Shown one piece after another: positions 49,895 through 62,605 of a stretch of DNA of 64,000 bases (within the stretch, counting starts at the first letter, position 1; the number at the start of each line of letters is the position of its first letter). Below the pieces are notes generated by a model. It saw only the letters and a program-made list of their open reading frames with translations, had not been told where the DNA came from and ran no database searches. The position numbers and the translations under genes are program-made. This stretch comes from Colletotrichum lupini (Eukaryota; Ascomycota; Sordariomycetes; Glomerellales; Glomerellaceae): contig NC_064677.1 in NCBI RefSeq assembly GCF_023278565.1, positions 6,014,001 to 6,078,000 on the forward strand, in the 5' to 3' direction.

Positions 49895-51577
49895 ATGTCC
49901 TATTACGAGAACAACCCGCAATGGTCCAATCCCGGCCAGAACAACTGGGAACACCAAGCGCCTCCTGCCCGTGCTGGTGAGTCGGCCCAGTTGTCGCAAC
50001 AGCACCAAATCGCAAAACCAGACGCCGGAATTGACTCGAGGTTCTCGCCAACAGGTGCCAGCGGCCCAACGCCCCAGGACGACTTCGCATTCTTCTACCA
50101 ATTCGAGGGTAGGTCATCTCGAAATCTTCGGCACGCGGCAATCCAATACCATGGCGCGGGCGTCTATCCATCGTCTACCCGCGCCTACAGTGTGCCGCGC
50201 GCAGGAAGATCAAGGCTGACGAGATAATTACTATAGATGTGGTGCGGACACTGACTGCTAGGCCTACAGAGGTTGATCGTGCGTACGAGAATCTCGCCAA
50301 GGGCGGGAAGTCATACGGCATGGGCGGTCGCGGACGTGAGTACCCAACCCCTGGTGGTCCCAAGATGGGTCCCGCCGGTCATGGTCCCGCCAGAAAATCC
50401 CTCGACTTCAGTAAGTCTGCCCGCAACTGGCGGGCATCACCGCAGCCTTCCCGATACTAACTTGTAACGCGCAGCCGGACGCATGGGAGCCGGAGCCGGT
50501 CCCGGTCCCAGACCGCACTCGATGAACCAGTTCGATGATGCCCGAGGCCACCCCAACTCAAACCTCCAGAACTTTTACGCCTCCCAGCGCCACCAGCCCT
50601 CCCGAGGCTCCAACGACGCGGAACAGATGATGCAGGCCAAGAGAAGGATGGCCGCCCAACGGGAGCGGGAACTGCGAAACCTGCACACTGAGCAGCAATA
50701 CCAACGAAGTAGGCCGCCCTCTTCTGTATAGCACACATACTCCATATGCCAGGGGGGAACCAGCAAAGCAGAAAAATAGATAATTCAGGCCGAGGGGTTT
50801 CACCATCATGCGCATCCTGCTGCCCCGTCATGTCACTGTCGAAAGATGCTATCCTGAAAGATCCTTCGTCCATCCCTTCCCCGTAATACCGAGAGATTTC
50901 GGAGGAAGCCATGCTAATCAACTGTGCGCGCAGCCGTCGTTTCTGACATCCCCTACGGTGCCAAAGCCATGTCCGAGGAGGAGACTCGCGACTTGATTGC
51001 TCGTCAGCGGAGCGCCTTGTACGGCGAGGGTCCGTTTGCTGAGAAGGCAGGTTATGTTGACGAGAACGGAGTCGTGCGCACTGGTGTCCCGACCCACAGC
51101 GGCCCCTCCAGCCTGCGTGGTCAATCTCCCTTGACCTACGATCCGGCTCGCGGCCCGCCTCCTCACGGTGATGCTCACACTCCCGTTTCGGCTACTGATG
51201 CTGGTCCCGGGCCCATTGCTGGACCCCCGGGCGAACAAGGCTCGCGTGGTGGCAGCATTGCCAGCCCTCAGCCAAACGCTCCGAGCAACAACAAGAGTGC
51301 GTTCGAGTCCGCGGTCAACCAGGCTGCGGCCCGCACCAACAACTCTTCGCCTGGCGGCTCCCCGCCGCGTCAGGAGCTTCCGGCTGGAGCCAAATCGGGC
51401 CAGACCGTTGCTCCCATTGGCACCCGACCTTCAGGAAACCAGGCTGGAGCCTCGAACCCGTCCTCGAAGAGATCAACCACTCCATTGGCATCCCCTGGCG
51501 GTTGGGGCCGTGGAAATGGGGTGTGGGGCCCCCAGTCTTCCGGCCTGGGCCAGCCTCCCGCGAGCGTCTGGGGCTAG
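49895..51577 (+). CDS. Pro/Gly-rich protein of unknown function
   Basis: Not recognised as a named family. Four exons (49895-50108, 50270-50410, 50475-50708, 50934-51577) join in frame to 410 residues. It starts MSYYENNPQWSNPGQNNW. A short more ordered block spans the first junction (FFYQFEEVDRAYENLAKGGK), a charged helix (EQMMQAKRRMAAQRERELRNLHTEQQYQR) precedes the last junction, and a conserved-looking block SEEETRDLIARQRSALYGEGPFAE follows it. The C-terminal 170 residues are low-complexity Pro/Gly/Ser/Asn and end in GWGRGNGVWGPQ...PASVWG. The order-disorder pattern, with repeated Trp/Gly at the end, suggests an intrinsically disordered adaptor, perhaps RNA-related; this is inference. The exon 2 acceptor was chosen at 50269 because it yields EEVDR; an alternative at 50235 would insert 34 nt and also change phase. 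Confidence 0.72.
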
Positions 51578-54500
51578 AAGAACTCGACGCCTTGAACCGC
51601 ATCACGTCTTTTGGAAACGTTGGCGCAATTATGGAATTGAACAGGAAGAGAATGATGGTTAGGAGGTTTGCGCGGGTGGGGTTTCAGCTTGATTTCAACA
51701 TCGATTGATTTTCCACGGTCACGGAAAACTTGATATATACCTCGGTCTCGACACGGTACTCGGAGTGAGGGTGTCTTTCGGCATCTTTTGAGGAGTTTTC
51801 TTTTTACACCATAAGCAGGGGCCGAATCCTGCAACCTCGGAGTCGAACAGTATTGCTACGGGGTAAAAGGAGATGCATGTCAAATGAACACGAAAGAGGG
51901 GGCCAGCAGTTGTTTAGGGTGTTGGCAGGGAGATCACAGCGTGAAGGAACTGTTTCGGGTGATCTGGGAAATTCAGGCGACTGTGAACACGGAGCAGGGC
52001 GATTCGTTTTTCTGTTCTTTTGGGCAGATGTCCGTTCGGGCTGGGCATGGAATGATTCGGGTGCCAAAAGCGTCGGAGGGCAACCTATGATTCGAATTGC
52101 AAGCATACAATACGGCGTGGGCGTGGATTCCGACATCTGGTTTGACTCGAATGGGTTGGGACTGGGAAACACACATCCGGGGAGTTGGTACAAAGCACAC
52201 AAGACGACTCTTCTTTTCACACGGCGAAAAAAATCACACAAAAAATCAGGGATTTGGGGAATCGGGGTGTTTCTGGATTCTTACTTTGGGGGGGATCCGT
52301 TTTTCCTTGTCTTTCTGCTACGGGGGGTTTCCACACCGGAAGGTTGCGCCGCAGGAGTTCTTCACTTGCCTTTCCAGCCCTTGACTGCTTCTGGGACACC
52401 GGGACGGTCAGGGCTATAATGAGGTTTCGTGATTCTTTTTCGACACGGAAAAGAAGAGGGAAACTTGACCGCATCAAGAGAGGGGGTTTTGGTCGGGAAA
52501 GATGCGGATTAGATCATCAACATGGGTTTGCGTTGGAGACGGATCGGATGGGACTGTTTTTTCTTCATAGTTTTGTTTTGGCACGCACGCTTCGCTCAGG
52601 ATAGAGCAGCAACATAATGAAAAACACATGGATTTTGGTCTCCCCCCAAGTTTTGTTTGCCCTCTGAATGTTCGTGCTCGTATGCTAAAGTTGATGATTT
52701 GCTGGAGAGCAAGGAGTGACGGGAGAGCATAATCCTCAAAGGTCTAGTGTAGAGCCCTCTTTTGGTTCGGATAGGCCCGAACCTTGAGTCTGTTAGTAAC
52801 TTTGCCAGAAGAAAACGTGAGAGAAGGTCACAAACTAAATGATGGGGAAAGGGAAAAGGGTATTAAGATCTACGGAGTAACAGCCGGTAGTTGATATTGT
52901 CGCTTTCACTAACCCCCCCCCCCGATGATGGGTGACAAGGTGTGATGGACCGGGGGTGAACGTTGTCTAGCGTGCTGGAGACAGTAAGGCGGAGGGGATT
53001 ACGGGGGTAAGTTTCCGGCCCGGCGGCCTAGTAGAGATTTGCTGGGAAATGGGCATTCCTTCCATCGTGATGAGTGCGCTCGGACTATTGAAGTGTGATG
53101 ATGATGTGCTTCTGCTGTTCTTGTTTGCTACCTTGGTGTGTGTGTGTGATTGCCACGGGTACATGGTCCGTGGGAGGAGGTGGTTACTCATTGGGTGAAG
53201 CCTTGAAGGGTTAAAGGGGGTATTGGGTGAAAGGGTCCGGGCCGGTGGCTTGCGGGAGGTTCCGTTGCCGCTTCCGCCCGTTTGAACCGTTTTTCTGGAA
53301 GGGGGGGATGGCCGCGGCGCTCGGTTCGGTCGGGGGGTTATTCTTTATTTGGGGGGAAGAAGAGAATTGGGGGCGGGTTTCAATGGTTTCGTGGTGTGTG
53401 TGTGTGGTTTTGGATTGATTGTTGAAGGGGTGGGATGCTTTACGTGCTGCTTGTTATTGATATTGGGAATGTGGATATATTATGCGGAGCTTAAGGTAGG
53501 TAGGTATGGATGGGAGCTGTTGGAGATGTACGGGTAAGGTGAGAGGCTTTGAAGGTGTATGTTGTTCTTGACTTGAGAGGGTCTGTTGACATGGTTCATC
53601 TTGATTTATTGAACTGCCGCTTATCAGAAGTTTATAATGACATAGTCCTTCTTCCTCAGATCAATGTCCACCAAAACTGAAAGAAAGCTATGGATTTTGT
53701 ACTTCATATTACGGTTTAGAGTGATACTCGGACGCCCGCTCCGATTCTGTCAATCCAATGCAAGGCTTATCCTTTTTTCTCTTCAACCTCAAATGGACGC
53801 AGTCGCCAAAGTAACAGCCACCGTCACCATCCAACATCCAATGTCGGAACCAAAATTGACAAAAAAGACGTCGGGAAACCGGGTATGTGGGACCCCCGGG
53901 CCGCGCCGGAGGATGGCACCGTGGGGCGGGACGAACGGGGCGGGGCGGGGGTGCTGAAGACTAAAAGAGGTCGGGTCGGGTCTGGGCGGCCTTGCCAACG
54001 ACCAACAGCCAACGGGTTTCGGGTCTCGGTACATGCGGCCTTCACCATGTACTACTTACCGTCAATCTCACCCCCCCCCCCCCCAAACAGCTACTCGGGT
54101 GTATCCTTTGCAACTTTATTGACGTCTTTGGAGGGCAAGCCGCGTTTCGTCGGCTTTGTTGAGGATGTGTTGTTTGGTTTCGGGAATTACCTATGAGGAG
54201 AGAGGACGCCCACCAACAGGCGATACCCTACTTACATACTCAGCTTCACGATATGGGTTCTCGTTGACTTCGACTTACAAGGAAGTAGAAGAAAAGGCCC
54301 GCTGTTGGAGACGAAGAGCTGTTCATTTCTGTCCGAGAACCAGGTCACAGCGTGTTGGAAGGCAAACAAAACCCAAGGACTCATAGGATGAGACGTCCAA
54401 CACGACCTAATACGACGGACTCGGAATTTGATCATGACTATGGACTATAGACCCCTCCTCCTACATTTTCCACATCTCACCATTCGCGCATGTGTTGATC

Positions 54501-55093
54501 AATATGCAAAGAGTGAGACGCAGTGGCCCTGTGTCGCCACCAACATTACCACTAGCAACGCATCCCGCAACGGAACTTGGCCCGTTTGCGGCATTAATAT
54601 CTAAGCTGCTCACCGGACAAACTCTATCGAACGCTGTTCTTGCTGTACTTCTTCTACTTCAACTTCCGTTAGCCTGTCCGAAGTTGGGAGGGAGATCACT
54701 GTTCCAACAGCCAACAGTACAGACCATGGATCGATTGGTTCATCATCGATATCCTTCCTGTGAACTAGCCGCTGGATGCCAACGAGAAGGAAAGTTTGCA
54801 CACAATCTTCCCGCTCATCGCCTTACGAGGATATGCCTTTATCGGTAGAGGGCGAATACTACACAACCTCAGCCAATCGGCCCCAAAGCCCAACAGTTGG
54901 AAGAACAACCACGTCATCTAAAAATATTGCTAATCTTGAACAATCTCATTGCATACCCAAACCGCGCTATCAAAGCCAATAAGTACGCCACCCTTTCCGT
55001 CCGAAACCTTTTACAAAAACGCCTTACCACCGTACCTACATATCTCAGCCAGTCCCATCTGAGGGACAACCGTCTCCATGTGAAATCCTCCGT
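51578..55093. other. Convergent non-coding region
   Basis: 3.5 kb between the stop of the 410-residue gene and the stop of the AhpC/TSA-like gene. No supported coding region. Two poly-C tracts occur (52913-52923, 11 C; 54071-54084, 14 C), and TACGGAGTA at 52871-52879. G-rich and T-rich stretches alternate between 52.2 and 53.6 kb. Confidence 0.5.
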
Positions 55094-56146
55094 CTACACC
55101 CCCAAGACCTTGACCCCCATCTCCAAATCCATGGGATCATCAGCCCTCAAAGCCTTGCCACCCCAAACAACAGTCCCCCGCCCATCAACAGCAAACGCCC
55201 CAGCAGTCTGCCACTTATTCCCCATAACCGTACTCGCCCCTCCCTCCACGTCCTCCCCACCACCAACGCTCACAGCCGAAGCACCGCTCATCCCCGTGCC
55301 CCGTCTCTCCATCGGCGGAGGCTGCTTCCTCAAGTTCGCAGCGGTATACGCGGCGTTCTCAGCAGAAGCACCGCCCGTCCGCTGAATCGCCCCGGCCACC
55401 TTCTCCCCCAACCACCCTTTCTCCTTCCAGCCCTGGACCTGGCTCGTCGGGTTGAAGACGTACCACACATTGCCCAGCCCCAGGCCCCAGGCGGCGTAGA
55501 TGGCGCGGTCCTCGTCGACGACGATTTGTACGTTCCAGGCGCCGCCGAGCATGTCGATCCACTTGTTGGTCGCGGCCTGGGAGGAGTGGGAGACCGCTAT
55601 GCAGGTTAGGGTGCGGGCGTGTTTGTTGGCCAGGTCCCGTAGGGCAAGGAAGGTCTTCTGGGCGACTGTGTAGGAACAGGCAGATGTTAGTCACGGTGAG
55701 GCTTCTTGAAGAAAAGGCATCGTTGTGCCACATCACGTAACAGCCGAAAGGTGAAGGGGGGACGAGACAACGAGGTCCACAAACGTACAAGCACAACCGA
55801 CGCAGCGTAAAAAGACAACGAGGACAGGACGACCACGGCCAAACTCGAGCTGCCTATCGCGGTCCAGCGGGGCGAGTTCACCAATCTTCGGGACCTCGCC
55901 GATGGGGACCGGCGGGGGCGGCGGGGAGAACCACGGCGCGACGGTGATGGGCAACGACTTCATCGACATCCACGCCGGCCAGCCCCCCGCGTTCCCGTCC
56001 GCCGCGTCGTCGTCGAGGCCCGCATTGGAACCCTTCTTGCTGCTCTTCGCGTCTGTCGAACCGCCGCCGACGCCACTGAAGTCGAAGCTCTTGCTGTTCA
56101 GGCCCACCTTCCTCAGGGCGATCTTGGTTGTCAAGCTCGATAGCAT
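55094..56146 (-). CDS. AhpC/TSA-like thioredoxin-fold protein
   Basis: Peroxiredoxin-like protein of the group found in many filamentous ascomycetes. Two exons (56146-55789 and 55665-55094; intron 123 nt) give 309 residues. Residues 1-80 are a disordered Ser/Gly/Asp-rich leader; the thioredoxin fold begins with RPVLVVFLRCVGCAFAQKTF (about 106-125), where a beta strand leads to a CxxC-like pair Cys115/Cys118 at the position of the peroxidatic cysteine. This is followed by LRDLANKH, a strand TLTCIAVSHS and a helix KWIDMLGG. After about residue 200 comes a segment with a YVFNPTSQVQGW block and a Ser/Gly/Val-rich loop, ending in a strand-like region (GAFAVDGRGTVVWGG). The splice is supported because it restores GCAFAQ, a recurrent motif of this group. 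Likely cytosolic or nuclear; substrate and redox partner unknown. Confidence 0.82.
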
Positions 56147-59100
56147 GGTGATCGATCTTTTCTTTTGATATGTGTGTATGTGTGTGGGTGGGTGGGTGCG
56201 CGCGCTGCGTGTGGGTAACAGCAATGCGATCGATAGTATGTATCTCTGTTTCCAAGACTAAAGACGTCTCAGGCAAAGCAACGACTTCTGCGGGAAACGG
56301 CTTGCAGGAACAGGCGGTGCGGGAAAAGAAGCAATAAGCGGGCAAGGATCAACTGGCTTGAGACGGCGTGCAGATGTAATGCAAATGCAAGATTGACTTT
56401 ACGTAGATGGCAGAGAGAGGCAGTGAGAAGAGGGAAAGGAAGAGGATAGAAACATGACCGGCATGCGCAAGGCGGCTGGCGGCATCCCCAAAAAGACCAC
56501 CTTTGAGAAACTGGTGGGAGGGGGGAACGGCGAGAAGCTCTGAGGAACTTGCCTGAAACTTTCGATACAGGGCGCGTCGCATGTTTGCTTAGCGAGCGCC
56601 CTGAGCTCCTGGTCGAACCATGGGGAGAATCACGTCGCGAGGCTGAAGCCGTCTGTCGGCTTGGCTTGACCTGACCTTCAGAGAACCCCTGATTGGGAGG
56701 ACGTTCCTCTCTGATGGGTTTTATCGCTGCATTGGGGACCTGGACGGTTGATCTTCAGCCTGGTGTTTTCCCAGGGTTGAAGAAGATCGGGTCCTCTGAT
56801 TTTCCGCGCCCTGTGCCTCTCCCGAGGAAAGAAACAAGAGACTCGAATAGAACAGACATTTGTTTCGCTTCTACTTAAAGATGCGGGAGCTTGCCTTGAA
56901 ATGGACGAAGGAGATTTCAGACCGAGAGACCGTTGGTTCTGGATCGCCGGATTTCGGAGAGCCTTTGCAAGGAATCTTAGGGAACGAGATCACTCGGCTC
57001 TGTTTCTTCTTGCCATTCCTTGAGGCGGGCTGGATGCCCCAAATCGAGCCAAACTTTCATAACCCAAAAGAAAGACCAAATATGACTGAGTCTTGTAGAG
57101 TCTGCGATCCGAGGTCCGAGGGGGTGCCGACCTTGCTGGAACGCGCTCCCGCATTCCTGGATGGCCAATCCCCGTCGAAACATTTGCATATTAATCGAGG
57201 CACAACTCACTTGAACCGCTCGATACAGCTCACCTAACTCTAAATGACGATAGCGACCTGCGGACTCCCTGCAAATTGACCGCATCGCGATAGCCTAGTA
57301 ACTCGCAAGTGAGTTGATAGTATCCTAACGGCCATGGAGGAATTTGGACGGAGTCTTGCGGAGACAGTGCCATTGACGCTACAGCCATCGAAGATGTCAT
57401 GGAAATTTTTGACCACCGGCTTGCCACAGTTCCACTGACCGGGGAGAGTCTCTGAAAGAGACAGGAACCAACAGTTGAAACATGATGCCGTCCAGCTGTA
57501 ATGGTCCGCTTGAACAGCAGGGAGGTTGCATGGAGGTCTAAAGTGAATGTCATCGCTTTACCGGACCTGAGGTGAACTCATGGCAACCACGAACGCGGCG
57601 TCTCTTGAACTTCGAAATCATCATACAACTTGACGGTGGTCGCTTCATTTCCAGCATTAAAATCATCGAAGGACCGCCGGCAAGTTGAAGCCGAAAGAAA
57701 TGTGCCAAGATCCGGAGAAGCCCAATGTTTGGGTGAACCGGAGCTTTTGGAACTTGCCCCGTTCGACAAGGAGAATTCGGTCCAAACAGCAGATTGGTGG
57801 AACTGACGTCGATCTGGGCACCCCTAGATTCAAGGAAAGCGGCGGGAGGAATGTGGGAAGCGGGAAGCGTTCACGGATCGTCTTCCGCCGTACGATTTAT
57901 TTGCGGACGTATCGTAAAGACAGTTGAGTTGGCGGGAGGTCTCAGTTGACAAACCTTGTATACAGCGGCATGGCGGTGCGGGTGGCTGAGAGTCTAGACT
58001 GTTGCAGGTTTCTCCCGAGTGCTAGGAAGATTCATCTTTGCCCGGTCTGGAAGCCGTCTGTCCCTCGTAGGAAACATTCTGGCTGACGCTACGTAAAACG
58101 TGGCCGTTCTCTGATGTCTGTCTCTTTGCTCCGGGAGCCTTGTATGAACGTGGACAACTGCCTCTGGCTCGTGTTGCCGGGTAGGGAAAGGTGGGAAACC
58201 CCAACTCGGAGCTGGCAGTCCGAGCCGGACTGCCGATGCTATTCTCGAAAAGCGACCAAAGATGGCACTTGCGGTTACCAGGTCAGCTCCGCACAATGCT
58301 GCGTAGAAGCCCAATGGTAGAATACGTATGTCTCCTGCGCCCCGCGGTGGGAGCCATCCGACGGAGGGTTGCATTGCATCTGGGAACGAGTACCTAGCCG
58401 CGAGTGCACCTCTGCTTCTCATCACACAGATCCCGCTCGGTCGGGCGCCTGCAGAACACTCTCATCACTCTAGCTCATGGAGACATCCGTGTACGTAGTC
58501 GTTGTAAAGAGGTGGGCTTGAAGCGTAATGGATGTTCCTGGGTCCTAACCAATGACGAGCGCACGTCTAGCTTATTCCGTCCCTCTCTGCGACTCAACTA
58601 AAGTGATGGTTTGAGCAGCCATAGGCTGCATCAATGCGTGCATTGAATACCGTTCGAGTCGAAGCAATGACGTCGGCGATGGCAACCGGTCAGGTAAGCC
58701 TGTGAGATGAACAGCAGCCACGTTGCGCAATTCAGCCGCAAAGTTTGGTCAGGAGTTCAGCCTGAGGAGGACTATTTGGCTCTCTCGATACGGATACATT
58801 TGTGATGTCCTGGGCCCTCTCCACCTTTCATTGTAGGGCATTGGGGTTGCCGGCAAGTGCTTAACTTTAAGTTCTGGTTGAAAACGGGAGAACTATCAAG
58901 TAGCCTTAACAAATTAGTAGAGTAAGACATTAGCGCAAAGACATAACGACGTGACAACAAGTAGCATGTTCCATCATAGCAACGTTCGACTCGCGGATGT
59001 AATTGTTGAACGGGAAGTCTCGACCAAGAGGTCTTCGTTAACTGTTTGCAGTTACAGTCGAGGTAAGACAGGGCCCCCATCCCAGGTCATTAGCAGTGGC

Positions 59101-61157
59101 GGTGGTATACAATGTCCGATTGACACCTTAGTTGGCGATGCTGTGTGCGGGTTGGATACCAAGTGAGCTGCCACAGTCTCTTGTACGTAAAAATGTGTGT
59201 GACTTGAAGATGTGAACGATAGATCGGCTGGAAGTAGTGGCGATGCATTGAGAGAAGGTCATTGTCTTAGTCCAGGCGGGAAGACTGGACGAGGACAAGT
59301 AATCCAGCCGCAAGCTTCGGCCGCTTCTCGATCTAGCATCTCTCAGAGACATTTCGCCCTGGTTGCTCGCCCGTTCACGGATTGTGACCGCTTCCCAGCC
59401 CTTCTCTAACCTGGAGCCACATGGCCACGGATGTGTATAAGTGGCTTGCCAGCCAGCCGCAAAGCTAAAGGGCCGTCCCGACCAATACACAGCGGAGGAA
59501 GTAATATTGTAGGGGGGCTTCAACTTCGAACAGAATGAGGTTTAACGGCAGTTCGGGTCTATAGATGTTGTGCGTTACCTCTAGCTGTGATTAATTCTCG
59601 TGATGCCAAGTGTTGTGATGAGCGGGCGCGGCGATACTCTGGCTTGCTCATTCGAAGCTGAGCGAATGTCTCACCATTAGTAGCCCATCACCGGAGAATC
59701 AGAGCACTTGGGCAGTATACTCGAAAGAAGAGGGAGGTTTGCTAGGCGCCGTCATGGAGCAATGTGACGACTCTCTCAGAGGGTTTGGGTCGCTGTGCTA
59801 AACCGCCGAGGAGGCGACGCAGACGGGCGAATAGCTGATGGACGGCTCGACAGGGAGGGGCACTCGAGCGTATTCCGAAGTCTTAGTCACTGGGGGATTC
59901 GGTCGGAGGAGGGCCGAATCCTTCTTCAGCTGAGGAAAGCCAAGTGTCAGCCCCAAAAGGTGCTGCTGTTGCTTGTGCTCTCCTGTGCCACCTCAGGTGT
60001 CGTCGCTGACGCGAATTTTGACGTTCCTGGTGCGGTTTTGGTGTTCCGGGCGGCGGCGTCGGTATTGTAAGACCGCCTGAATTGACCGACTCGCTGAGAA
60101 GAGATACTGGAGCAGCCGTGTGGTGTTATGGCGTGGTCTGGCGGGGAAGCTTCGGCGTATGACTGGATCGGCGAACGGGTATCGGAAAGGACGAGGCTCC
60201 CTCATACCGGATCTTGGGGCTTATAGTAGCGATGGCAGGCCATGGGGGATGGGCGAGACGCACGGAGAAGGGGTCGACCGGGGAGAGGGAGGGTCCGAGA
60301 CGAATTGGATCAGGAGCGACCAGAGAAAGACGAGAAAGCGGTCGAGGAAGTGGAAGACGGGGTGAGTTGCGGAGACCGGCAACGCGAAAACACGACCGGG
60401 CTTTGGGAAGCGCGTTGGTGATTCTGGTCCATTGTTGGCTCGACTTTGGACGGTTTGGGGCCCATGGCATCGGGGGTCGTCGAAATGGGTTGCCGGACAG
60501 GCCTCTAGTAGGCTCCTCGAGTCTTGACAAGCCCTCGAGTTGTCTGCAGGCTGTGGCGGCAGACGCTGCTGTTTCTCTTGAAGCCAGGATGCGTACGGAG
60601 AGACCCCACTAGCTGCTGGGTTCCTAGAAAGATATTCAGGTGGCCATAGTATCGGGACCCTGATAATTTTAAGGTGGTGGAAATAGATGATGCCGGCAGG
60701 GGAGGCGGGAGCAATGGGAAATGGAAATATCCGTTAGGAAATAAAATAAGAGGGAGTGAGCAAGCGACAGGACGCGAGACAAGACAAGATGAACGACAAC
60801 ACGAGGCGGGCCAAAAAAAGGGAGGTGCACGCCGTCAGGCCTGACGTTCGGAAATCAAGCGAGCGTCTAGAATGTGGGTTTGATTTCTCCGTTGTTGATA
60901 CGAAGTTCAAGTAGGTAATATCGAGTACGGAGTACCTAAATACCTTACTATGTAAAAATGGATGGTCTTCTTTCTGTTCGAGACATTGCTCTCATTCTTC
61001 ACCATGTCTGGGCAAGTACGTCCAAGCTGGAAGGCGCGGTCGCGGTCGAAACGTGCATGGCAGGGCAAGGGGAGGGGAGGTGCAGGCTTCCAAGCTTCCA
61101 AGCTTGCAGCGCAACAGGAGCAGCTGCAGCGCAGGCAAGCAGGTACGGTACGGAGTA
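56147..61157. other. Gene-poor region, left of the transposon-like element
   Basis: 5 kb without a supported gene. Short overlapping frames only. Two copies of GTACGGAGTAC occur at the right end (60925-60935 and 61148-61158). Confidence 0.5.
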
Positions 61158-61184
61158 CAGTGGGGACCCATTAGTTTCAATACA
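61158..61184 (+). repeat. Left terminal inverted repeat
   Basis: 27 bp starting CAGTGGGGACCC and ending CAATACA. It is identical to the reverse complement of 62606-62632; the next base differs. Preceded by the TA target duplication. Confidence 0.9.
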
Positions 61185-61838
61185 ACCTACTAATTTACGC
61201 GTCCTGACGCGTCTTCTACTATATATTACTTTTCTTCTTAACCACTATAACTTAAGTAAATAGAAACTAGAAAACGCGCTTTTAGACTTGAATTATTAGG
61301 AAGTAAGAAGTTACGTTATGAGCTAACTGAATATTAGCGAGTAGCTATTATTACGTTAATTATAGGTAATAAAAGCTATCGTAATGCGGTATTACTTCTT
61401 AACTACTCCCTCGGCGTAGTATAAGTAGTATTTTAATAATTCGATATTACTTATTTTTTTAAGAGCTTACCCCGGCTAGGCTAGCTAGAGAAACTTTTAA
61501 ATATAGAGAAACGGGTTATAGTTAGGTTTATAAAAGTTAATTATTAGTAACCGTATTAATAGCTTATTATAAAGTAAAATAGTAAAGTAAGCCTTAATAC
61601 GATTAAGTAGGTTTTATATAAGGTAAAATACCGCAAATAAGTAGCTATAAAAAGGCCTTTTATAATACTAAAAGTAGTAGCCTTACGGCTCTAATTTATA
61701 AAAGAATAAGTTAAAAACCCTAAAGAATTAATAGTAATATATAGTTTAATAAGAAGACCCTATATAGAGATTTAATTACTAATTCTCTATAATTTAGGCC
61801 TAATTCTTTAACGAGAGTTTATACTAAAATAATACCTC

Positions 61839-61990
61839 TACCCCGACCTAATAAGTATTTAAGTTATTATAAGACCGCTAAAAAAAGAATTTATTAATTT
61901 CGTAAGCTATATTATACCCCGACCTAATAAGTATTTAAGTTATTATAAGACCGCTAAAAAAAGAATTTATTAATTTCGTAAGCTATATTA
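61839..61990. repeat. Tandem duplication, 2 x 76 bp, inside the element
   Basis: Two identical head-to-tail copies (61839-61914 and 61915-61990), each beginning TACCCCGACC and ending CTATATTA. They are within the RIP-mutated core. Identity of both copies suggests duplication after most of the mutation, or below the length that RIP recognises; an assembly artefact is also possible. Confidence 0.85.
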
Positions 61991-62605
61991 AGGCGAATAT
62001 ATTTATTATAACATAGGGAATAGTATAAGTAGAGGATAAGAGCAAATTAGTCTTCCTTATTCGTAATAGCCGCTCTTAATAATAAAAATATAGTATAAAT
62101 AGCTATATTAACTACTTAAAAAAAGGGTATTTACTTATTATAAATAATATACGGTATTTCGTCTAGGATAATACCCCTATTTACGTATTAAGTTAAATAG
62201 TTAAGTAGCTCTTAACTCGGGGAATTTCCTAGCTCGAATAGCCCCCTTATTCGCCCGATTTAAACCTAATTAAGTATTACTAAAAGCTTATAAAAGGTAA
62301 CTTACATCGCTTATACCTAAAAGCATTCTACTTAAGGAAGAATAAGTTAGATATAGAAGAGTTTAAGTAGTAATTAACTACGGTATAAGAAGCTATCCTA
62401 TAAGAGAAGATTTGGGCTATTATATAGTCTTTACTACATAGACTTTATATAATGGTTAAAGTATAGGGATAGTATATATAGTACTAAAGAGTAAGTTCTG
62501 GGCTTTCTTTTGATTATACTTTTATTATATAAATCCAAAATCTGATAAATTAGTTGCTAGTGGAAGTGGTGTAGTGAAAATGCAGGTGGTTGGGAAAATG
62601 GTGGG

